From: Pseudomonadota bacterium
Lineage (GTDB): Bacteria; Pseudomonadota; Gammaproteobacteria; Burkholderiales; Burkholderiaceae_B
Assembly (NCBI GenBank): GCA_023386765.1
Contig: JAEWJD010000027.1
Location: 1 to 11,389, forward strand
Length of the DNA stretch: 11,389 bases
Direction: 5' to 3'
The first letter of the stretch is position 1. Each line of letters opens with the position of its first letter. The notes beneath the pieces were generated by a model that saw only the letters and a program-made list of their open reading frames with translations, was not told the origin of the DNA and did no database searches. A program made the translations under genes and the position numbers. Shown piece by piece: positions 6,105 through 11,389 of the stretch.

Positions 6105-6899
6105 TTAGCGGCCCCTGAAGGCTGGCTCCCGCTTTTCCGAGAAAGCGTTCAACCCTTCCAGCACATCGTCACTCAGCGTGTAGGCATCCCAGGCCAGCAG
6201 CTCGCTGTCCAGCGCTGTGCTCAGGGGTTGCTCCAGTCCGTCGTTGACCAGGCGCTTGGTCACCGCCATGGACAGCGGGGAGTTGCGCAGAATAGCGGCG
6301 CAGACCTGCCTGACCCGCTCATCGAGCGCGTCATCGGGCGCGACCTCGCTCACGAGGCCCCACTCGAGCCATTGCCGCGCCGGAAACAGGCCGCCAGTAA
6401 ACAGCAGATACTTGGCGATACTCACGGGAATCTTGCGCGGCAGGCGGATCGCGGCACCGCCTCCCGGAACAATGCCGTACCGGGCATGGCCATCGCCGAT
6501 CTTCGCCGATTCGGCCGCGATGGCAAGGTCACAGGCGAGCAGCAGCTCCAACCCTCCCGCCACGGTGACGCCGTTGACCACAGCGATCGTGGGACAAGGG
6601 AATTTCTCTATTTTCAGGAAGGTGTCGCGGCACGCTTCGAGAAACCGGCGAAACCCAGGCGCATCGCGCGCCAGCACCTTCTCACGGAAGAACTTGAGAT
6701 CGCCACCGGCACAGAAGGCGCGGCCCTCGCCGCGGATCAGCAGCACCCGGATATCGTCGCGCAGCTTGAGACGGTCGAGCTCCTGCGACAGCGCTTCCAC
6801 TAGCGCATACGACAGCGCATTCATGGCTTGCGGCCGATTCAGGCGAACTTCGGCAATACCCGCCTCGACATGGGTCTTGATCAATGGAGGATGTGACAT
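6105..6899 (-). CDS. Enoyl-CoA hydratase/isomerase (crotonase) family protein, last gene of the operon
   Basis: This 264-residue crotonase-fold protein is predicted to hydrate or isomerise an acyl-CoA in the cytoplasm. RPQAMNAL (22-29) is the N-terminal CoA-binding part. GRAFCAGGDL (59-68) and NGVTVAGGLELLLACDLAIA (109-128) supply the oxyanion-hole amides. E118 sits at the position of rat hydratase E144. The second catalytic Glu (rat E164) is replaced: the segment reads IGDGHARYGIVPGGG (134-148), putting H138 there. The chosen ATG (6899-6897) has an AAGGA site nine bases upstream. An earlier in-frame ATG at 6965 would overlap the previous gene and add 22 residues unlike the family. It follows the other crotonase by 34 bases. 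The substrate is unknown, and the substitution makes a plain hydratase label uncertain. Confidence 0.88.
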   Translation of the reverse strand: MSHPPLIKTHVEAGIAEVRLNRPQAMNALSYALVEALSQELDRLKLRDDIRVLLIRGEGRAFCAGGDLKFFREKVLARDAPGFRRFLEACRDTFLKIEKFPCPTIAVVNGVTVAGGLELLLACDLAIAAESAKIGDGHARYGIVPGGGAAIRLPRKIPVSIAKYLLFTGGLFPARQWLEWGLVSEVAPDDALDERVRQVCAAILRNSPLSMAVTKRLVNDGLEQPLSTALDSELLAWDAYTLSDDVLEGLNAFSEKREPAFRGR

Positions 6900-6933
6900 G
6901 TGAAGAATTCCTTGGATACTCCGACACGGCGTG

Positions 6934-7758
6934 TCAGGGCCTGGCGCGGGTTTGCAAGGCCTCATGCAGGACCCGAACAGCCTCGCGGTGCTCGGCCGAC
7001 ATCAATGCCTGTGCCTGCATGTTGGCGCTCATTTCGAGTGTGTCCGCCAGCCCGGCCTGCGCCCCGTAGCGGATCAGGCGCTTGGTGAGCCGGGCGGCGT
7101 ACGGCGGCTGGGCGGCGATTCGGCGAGCCAACGCGAGCGCCTCGGCCAGGAGCGCATCGGCCGGCACCACCTTCGACACCAGGCCGATGCGCAGGGCCTC
7201 GTCGGCGTCGACCCTTTCACAGGTGAGCGCCATCTCCATCGCACGCGACACACCCACCACCCGCGGAAGAAACCAGGCTCCCCCATCGCCCGGGATCAAT
7301 CCCACGCGCAGAAAGGCCTCCGAAAATGCCGCCTTGGGCGAGGCCAGCCGGATATCGCACATCAATGCGGCATCGCATCCTCCTCCCACCGCCGGGCCGT
7401 TGACCGCCGCGATCGTCGGAATGGCGATGTCATACAGCAGTTGCGGGATCCGTTGCATGATCTGCCGCGTGCAATCGCCCGCCTCGAAGGCCGTATTGCC
7501 GGAGAACATGCCCCGCCGCTCCAGCATGTTCTGCACGCTGCCGCCGGCGGAGAAACAGGCGCCGGCCCCCGTCAGTACCAGCACACGCACATCATCGCGG
7601 GCATCGATCGCCGCGCGGGCAACAGCCAATGCCTCGATCATGGCATCCGACATGGCGTTGCGCTGGGCCGGCTCGTTCAGCGTGAGCACGGCTACGCCAT
7701 CGGCGTCCAGGGCCAGCTGCACCCGCTCTGCGGGCAGATCAAGATTCACAAGCGACAT
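6934..7758 (-). CDS. Crotonase-family enoyl-CoA hydratase/isomerase lacking both canonical glutamates
   Basis: This 274-residue crotonase-fold protein has GAGACFSAGGSVQNM (64-78) and NGPAVGGGCDAALMCDIRLA (120-139) as oxyanion-hole segments, followed by FSEAFLRVGLIPGDGG (145-160) and WFLPRVVG (162-169). At the two hydratase glutamate positions it has D129 and F149. Neighbouring E147 and D158 are possible acids. PaaG-type isomerases also lack both glutamates, so an isomerase or other CoA chemistry is as likely as hydration; this is inference. The start has an excellent AGGAGGTG site, and that site overlaps the TAG stop of the preceding receptor gene (7767-7769), with eight bases between stop and ATG. 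The arrangement suggests coupled translation. It belongs to the CoA-transferase operon. Confidence 0.88.
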   Translation of the reverse strand: MSLVNLDLPAERVQLALDADGVAVLTLNEPAQRNAMSDAMIEALAVARAAIDARDDVRVLVLTGAGACFSAGGSVQNMLERRGMFSGNTAFEAGDCTRQIMQRIPQLLYDIAIPTIAAVNGPAVGGGCDAALMCDIRLASPKAAFSEAFLRVGLIPGDGGAWFLPRVVGVSRAMEMALTCERVDADEALRIGLVSKVVPADALLAEALALARRIAAQPPYAARLTKRLIRYGAQAGLADTLEMSANMQAQALMSAEHREAVRVLHEALQTRARP

Positions 7759-7766
7759 GTCACCTC

Positions 7767-8747
7767 CTACTCGTTCGGCGCGAGCCCGGCCCGCAGGACG
7801 ATCTCTTTCCAGAACGGCACCTGGCTTGCAATATGGGCCTGCATCTGCGCGGGCGTGCTGCCCACCAGTTCCCAGCCCAGGCCATCGATATAGAGGCGCT
7901 TTGCCTCATCTGTCTGCAGCAGTTCACGCACGTCGGCAGAAATCTTTTCTACGATCTCGGGTGGAGTACCGGCCGGCGCGGCCAGGCCGAACCATTCAGC
8001 CGCCTCGAATCCCGGCACCGACTCCTGCACGATGGCAACCTCCGGGAATAGCTGCGAGCGCTGGCTGCCTGCCACCGCCAGCACCTTGAGCTTGCCCGCT
8101 TGCACATGCGGCAATACCGAGGCAAGATCCAGCACGGCCAGCGGCAGCTGCCCGCCCAGCAAGTCATTGAGAGTGGCTGAGCCGCCCTTGTAGGGCACAT
8201 GAACAAAACGCGCGCCAGCGATCTGGTTGACCTGTTCCATGGCCAGGTGCGCCATCGACCCCACGCCAGAGGTGCCGTAGGCGCCGTACTTCTCCGGCGC
8301 CGCCTTGGTGAGTTCGATCAGCTGCGCCAGGTTATCGGCGGGAAACTCCGTGCGCGCCAGCACCAGCTTCGGTGCGCGGTTGGTAATCGAAATGGGTGCA
8401 AAATCCTTGAGCACGTCATACGGCAATTTGCTCTGCATCGACGGCTGAATGGTGTGCCCGGTCACGAGCAGCCCGAAGGTGTAGCCATCCGGCCTGGCCT
8501 TGGCGATTTCCCCGCCGCCGATCATGCCGCCTGCGCCCCCCTTGTTTTCAACCACCACCGGCTGCCCCCATTTACGGCTCAGACCCTCGGCCAGGAAACG
8601 CACGATGTTATCGGTCGGCCCGCCAGGCACGAACGTGACCACGGCCCGCACCGGGCGCTGCGGATAATCAACGGCATAGGCGCCCAGCGGCATGCTGCCG
8701 GCAAAGGCCAGCAGCACGGCGGCCCATGTTTTTTCTGTCTTTTTCAT
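7767..8747 (-). CDS. Bug/TctC-family periplasmic solute-binding receptor
   Basis: This is a tripartite tricarboxylate transporter-type receptor of the Bug family, which is greatly expanded in Bordetella and relatives and binds organic acids in the periplasm. The 326 residues fit. MKKTEK, a hydrophobic core (about 8-20) and a likely cleavage after AYA (23-25) form the signal peptide. The mature protein starts VDYPQRPVRAVVTFVPGGPTD, with PGGPTD at 41-46. Next comes WGQPVVVENKGGAGGMIG (60-77) and PDGYT (86-90), all family hallmarks. The start at 8747-8745 has a strong GGAGGAG site; upstream in-frame starts lack one and a signal sequence. No TctA/TctB membrane subunits are in the window, so it is an orphan receptor here. 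It sits between the cupin and crotonase genes, suggesting its ligand is the operon's substrate. Confidence 0.93.
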   Translation of the reverse strand: MKKTEKTWAAVLLAFAGSMPLGAYAVDYPQRPVRAVVTFVPGGPTDNIVRFLAEGLSRKWGQPVVVENKGGAGGMIGGGEIAKARPDGYTFGLLVTGHTIQPSMQSKLPYDVLKDFAPISITNRAPKLVLARTEFPADNLAQLIELTKAAPEKYGAYGTSGVGSMAHLAMEQVNQIAGARFVHVPYKGGSATLNDLLGGQLPLAVLDLASVLPHVQAGKLKVLAVAGSQRSQLFPEVAIVQESVPGFEAAEWFGLAAPAGTPPEIVEKISADVRELLQTDEAKRLYIDGLGWELVGSTPAQMQAHIASQVPFWKEIVLRAGLAPNE

Positions 8748-8799
8748 ATCTCCTCCTGCCCGCACGGCATGGCCACGCAAGCCTGCCAGTCCTTTGTCG

Positions 8800-9189
8800 T
8801 TATCGGTTCTCGGGCTTGTAGACCTTGTCGGGCGACTCGCCATAAGGTGGCGTATAGATCACCAGCACTTCGGCCGGCGCATCGCTCGTGACGGTAAAAG
8901 TATGGAAGGCATCGGCCGGGAAATAACAGGCATCGCCTGCCTCCAGCGCCTGCGTCTGCCCGTTGACGGTGGCGGTCGCGCTGCCCGAGATCAGGTAGCA
9001 CACCTGTTCGATGCCGGGGTGTGCATGGGGCTGGGCGCCCTTTCCTTTCTCGATGACACCACGCAGCACCTCCACGCCGGTCTGCCCGACCGTCTCGGGA
9101 CCGATCAGGCGGTAGTTGCTCGTACCGCTGTGGTTGGCCGGATGGTAGGCAGCGATGTCCTTGCCCTTGACGAAGTAGTTGTGGCTCAT
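8800..9189 (-). CDS. Small single-domain cupin protein
   Basis: The 129-residue cupin is predicted cytoplasmic. Motif 1 is GAQPHAHPGIEQVCYLISG (51-69), giving metal ligands H55, H57 and E61. Motif 2 is GDACYFPADAFHTF (85-98), giving H96. All four usual ligands are present, so it should bind a divalent metal. Small cupins act as isomerases, dioxygenases, decarboxylases or sugar/ligand sensors, and the sequence does not decide among them. Its ATG overlaps the CoA-transferase stop by four bases (ATGA, 9186-9189), so translation is probably coupled. A GGAGG site lies 11 bases upstream. The receptor gene begins 52 bases after its stop. The operon position suggests a step on the same substrate, or a regulatory role. 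Confidence 0.88.
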   Translation of the reverse strand: MSHNYFVKGKDIAAYHPANHSGTSNYRLIGPETVGQTGVEVLRGVIEKGKGAQPHAHPGIEQVCYLISGSATATVNGQTQALEAGDACYFPADAFHTFTVTSDAPAEVLVIYTPPYGESPDKVYKPENR

Positions 9190-10385
9190 GCGGGGTCTTG
9201 CCTCCTGTTTTGCGCGTCGCGCGATTGCCGCAATGCATCGCGTATCTCGGTGCTGTGCTCGCCCAAGACCGGCGCTGCACGCGTGGGCCCGGGACGGCTC
9301 TCGGACCATCGGACCGGGCTGCCCAGGGCGTAGATCTCTCCTTCGGTTGGGTGCTGCTGGCGCGTCAACATACCGCTGGCCGCCAGTTGCGGATCGGCGC
9401 AAAGCCCGTCCAGGGTCTGCATCGGGACGTTCGGGATGTCGGCGTCGTCCAGGATGCGTTGCCATGCCTGCGTGCTGCGCGTCCTCATTACATCGGCGAC
9501 ATAGCCATAGACGTGGTCGCTATGGCGGATGCGCTCGGCATGGGTGCAAAAGCGCGCATCCTGCGTGATCTCGGCGGGCGCCTGGACCGCCTCGAAAAAA
9601 GCTCGCCAGTGCTTGTCCTGATAGATAACGGCGCAGATGTGCCCGTCCAGGGTCGGATAGGGCTTGCGATTACGGGTAAGCAATCGCGCATACCCGCCTT
9701 CATCCAGTGCAGGCTCGAAACTGCGTCCCCCCAGATGGTCTGCCAGCACCAATTGCGCCATGACGTCGTACATCGGGATCTCCACCTTCTGCCCCTGGCC
9801 GGTCATGCTGCGGTGGTAGAGCGCTGCAGTGACGGCATAGACAGCGTGCAGGCCGGTGATCCGATCCGACAGCGTCAAGGGCACGAAGGCAGGCGCATCA
9901 TCGTTATAGGTAGCGATGAGATGGGCCAGGCCGCTGGCCCCCTGGATCAGATCGTCATAGGCAGGCCGGCCGGCCAACGGCCCTTCGGTGCCGAAGCCGG
10001 AACACAAGGCATAGATCAGATCAGCCCGGTGCTGACGCAAGCGTTCGTAGTCAATTTCCAGACGCTGCAAGGCGGCAGGCCGCATATTGGTGATGAACAC
10101 ATCCGCCTGGCCGACCAACTCCAGAAAGAGGTCGTGGTCATCGCGCTGCTTCAGGTCCAGCACGATGCTGCGCTTGCCTCGGTTCGCATGCAGGAACAGC
10201 GGCCCCATGCCGGCATTCTTCATGGGTCCTGCATGACGCATGCCATCGCCCTCGGGAGGCTCTACCTTGATCACATCCGCGCCCAGCTCCGCCAGGGTCT
10301 GGGTGGCGAAGGGGCCCAGGATCACATTGGTGAGATCGAGGATGCGCACCCCGCTCAGGGGGCCTTGCGATGCAGTTGTGGACAT
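9186..10385 (-). CDS. Class III acyl-CoA transferase (CaiB/BaiF family), first gene of the operon
   Basis: Class III transferases move CoA between carboxylic acids through an enzyme-aspartyl intermediate. The 399 residues match the family. LSGVRILDLTNVILGPFATQ at 10-29, LGADVIKVEPPEGDGMR at 34-50 and NRGKRSIVLDLK at 68-79 are typical N-terminal segments. GRPAYDDLIQGASGL at 139-153 contains the expected catalytic aspartate, D144 by alignment with formyl-CoA transferase. The ATG at 10385-10383 is preferred because the family sequence starts soon after it; in-frame GTG and TTG codons lie upstream and the ribosome site is weak. It overlaps the cupin gene by four bases. It is divergent from a LysR gene 173 bp away. 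It probably activates the acid captured by the Bug receptor; that link is inference. Confidence 0.94.
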   Translation of the reverse strand: MSTTASQGPLSGVRILDLTNVILGPFATQTLAELGADVIKVEPPEGDGMRHAGPMKNAGMGPLFLHANRGKRSIVLDLKQRDDHDLFLELVGQADVFITNMRPAALQRLEIDYERLRQHRADLIYALCSGFGTEGPLAGRPAYDDLIQGASGLAHLIATYNDDAPAFVPLTLSDRITGLHAVYAVTAALYHRSMTGQGQKVEIPMYDVMAQLVLADHLGGRSFEPALDEGGYARLLTRNRKPYPTLDGHICAVIYQDKHWRAFFEAVQAPAEITQDARFCTHAERIRHSDHVYGYVADVMRTRSTQAWQRILDDADIPNVPMQTLDGLCADPQLAASGMLTRQQHPTEGEIYALGSPVRWSESRPGPTRAAPVLGEHSTEIRDALRQSRDAQNRRQDPA

Positions 10386-10464
10386 ATCAGCGGTCACCGT
10401 GGCTAGCAATGCCCGTATTCTGGGCAGCCGCAACCGCGAGCGTCCAATCCAATATATATCGGTT

Positions 10465-10492
10465 CTTATATGCTAAATAGATAAGTCGATAA
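10465..10492 (-). promoter_or_regulatory. Predicted promoter of the CoA-transferase operon
   Basis: Read on the minus strand, TTATCG (10492-10487) and TATAAG (10470-10465) are separated by 16 bases, giving a start near 10458 and a leader of about 70 bases. They lie in an AT-rich island (about 10448-10504) that contrasts with the GC-rich surroundings. The -35 is a weak match, consistent with a promoter that needs an activator. Confidence 0.45.
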
Positions 10493-10502
10493 CGACATAT
10501 TT

Positions 10503-10524
10503 AATCCGCATTGATATCCGGATT
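10503..10524. promoter_or_regulatory. Inverted repeat, candidate LysR operator
   Basis: AATCCG (10503-10508) and CGGATT (10519-10524) form an exact dyad with a ten-base spacer. It lies 34 bp before the LysR start and just upstream of the -35 of the divergent operon. LysR regulators commonly bind such dyads in the divergent intergenic region to control both sides. The dyad is visible; its function is inferred. Confidence 0.45.
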
Positions 10525-10558
10525 GCTAGAAACGACGCAAAGGCGGGAGAAGGAAACC

Positions 10559-11389
10559 ATGATCACCTTGAGGCAGATGCGGCATTTCCTGGTGCTCGCC
10601 GAGGAGCTGAACTTCAGCCGCGCCGCACAGCGCCTGGCGATCACCCAACCGCCTCTTTCCATGAGCATCGCCATGCTCGAACGGCACCTGGACGTCAAAC
10701 TGTTCGAAAGGAACAAGCGCAGGGTCGAGCTCACGCAAGCCGGCAAGGGCTTTCTGCGCGAGGTGCGCCTCGTCCTGAATCAGACCGAGCGTGCCTGCGA
10801 AGTCGCCCGCCTGATGGAGGCGGGCCATAACGGATACATCGATATCGGCATTACCGGATCCATGACACTCAGGGGCGTGCCACGCGCCGTGCAAACGTTC
10901 ATGACCGAGAATCCCGACGTTCACACCACGCTCAGCGAACAATCGACCAGCGAACAGATCGAGGCCCTGCTTTCGAGGCGGCTGGATGTCGGTTTCGTGA
11001 ACTTCGCCGCGGTCCCCAAGGGGTTGGCCGGCGTGCCATTGCCTGACGAGGCTTTCGTATGCTGTCTGCCGGCGGGCCACCCGCTCACGGCCAAACGCCG
11101 CATCGCCTTGGCCGAACTCGCCGACGAATCGTTCGTGATGTTCGTGCGGGAACTGTCTCCCTACAACTATGACAACGTGATCAACAGCTGCATGGAAGCA
11201 GGTTTCTATCCCAACATGCGCTTTGCCGCCCGCCAGTGGCTGACGGTCTCCGCCCTGGTTGGCGCCGGCCTGGGCGTGGCGATGGTGCCGTCCTCGATCG
11301 CCTCGTCCGGCATCAAGGGAGCCGCCTTCCGCCCGCTGGCCGGCCTGCGGGCACGCTCACGCGCCTGGTGCCTGCGCCACAAAGACAAA
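10559..11389 (+). CDS. LysR-family transcriptional regulator (3' end outside the window)
   Basis: An open frame of 277 codons runs to the right edge with no stop; LysR proteins are about 300 residues, so only some 20-30 are missing. Residues 1-60 are the winged helix-turn-helix: MITLRQMRHFLVLAEELNFS, then RAAQRLAITQPPLSMSIAML, LERHLDVKLFERN and VELTQAG. IDIGITGSM at about 93-101 opens the type 2 periplasmic-fold effector domain, and VGAGLGVAMVPSSI near 236-249 is the usual late motif. The ATG at 10559 has an AAGGA site four bases upstream. It is divergent from the CoA-transferase operon, the arrangement typical of LysR genes that control the adjacent catabolic operon. The inducer is probably the acid or its CoA ester, which is inference. 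Confidence 0.94.
   Translation, partial: MITLRQMRHFLVLAEELNFSRAAQRLAITQPPLSMSIAMLERHLDVKLFERNKRRVELTQAGKGFLREVRLVLNQTERACEVARLMEAGHNGYIDIGITGSMTLRGVPRAVQTFMTENPDVHTTLSEQSTSEQIEALLSRRLDVGFVNFAAVPKGLAGVPLPDEAFVCCLPAGHPLTAKRRIALAELADESFVMFVRELSPYNYDNVINSCMEAGFYPNMRFAARQWLTVSALVGAGLGVAMVPSSIASSGIKGAAFRPLAGLRARSRAWCLRHKDK

Noticed and set aside
6900..6965. Upstream start for the last crotonase gene
   Set aside because: It would overlap the end of the previous gene, add 22 proline/cysteine-rich residues unlike the family, and has no ribosome site, while ATG 6899 has AAGGA.
8748..8843. Upstream start for the Bug receptor
   Set aside because: It would bury the signal peptide behind 32 polar residues and ignore the GGAGGAG site before ATG 8747.
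9198..10406. Plus-strand open frame of 402 codons
   Set aside because: It is a shadow of the CoA-transferase gene with no recognisable domain or ribosome site.
10386..10433. TTG start for the CoA-transferase
   Set aside because: The family sequence begins a few residues after ATG 10385; the TTG extension has no ribosome site and would shorten the leader below the predicted transcript start region.
1..11389. CRISPR arrays, insertion sequences or phage genes
   Set aside because: No regularly spaced repeats, transposase motifs or terminal inverted repeats were seen on either strand.

Overview
The window looks like chromosome of a GC-rich betaproteobacterium in the Alcaligenaceae (Bordetella/Achromobacter type). 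The grounds are the bamE-dapB-murB neighbourhood, the Bug-type periplasmic receptor, the CaiB/crotonase catabolic operon under a LysR regulator, and GC-rich codon use throughout. This is inference from gene content; no database search was run.

Layout. Positions 1-2219 are housekeeping: the 3' end of bamE (outer-membrane assembly lipoprotein), dapB (lysine/diaminopimelate pathway) and convergent murB (peptidoglycan precursor synthesis), with a bidirectional terminator between dapB and murB. Positions 2220-2626 are a gene-poor stretch holding a good-looking plus-strand promoter, a segment rich in mutually exclusive stems, a long hairpin, a tRNA-Gly(GCC) gene and a bidirectional terminator. Positions 2627-5714 hold a minus-strand GNAT acetyltransferase-azoreductase pair, translationally coupled by an ATGA overlap. 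A MocR/GntR-type PLP-domain regulator is divergent to it, with CCATAATT direct repeats in the shared control region, and a convergent AhpD-like protein follows. Positions 5715-6104 hold a second, identical tRNA-Gly(GCC) gene with its own near-consensus sigma70 promoter and a strong bidirectional terminator. Positions 6105-10385 are one five-gene minus-strand operon. In transcription order it encodes a class III CoA-transferase, a small cupin, a Bug solute receptor and two crotonase-fold enzymes. A divergent LysR regulator follows and runs off the right edge.

How the genes may work together. The Bug protein would capture an organic acid in the periplasm, the CaiB-like enzyme would make its CoA thioester, and the two crotonases would hydrate or isomerise it, with the cupin in an unknown metal-dependent step. 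LysR probably controls the operon from an AT-rich divergent promoter. The substrate cannot be told from the sequence. Both crotonases depart from the canonical two-glutamate active site, so the chemistry may not be ordinary beta-oxidation.

The most unusual signals are this operon, the structured intergenic segment at about 2250-2410, and a nine-base G run inside the FAD-binding loop of murB.
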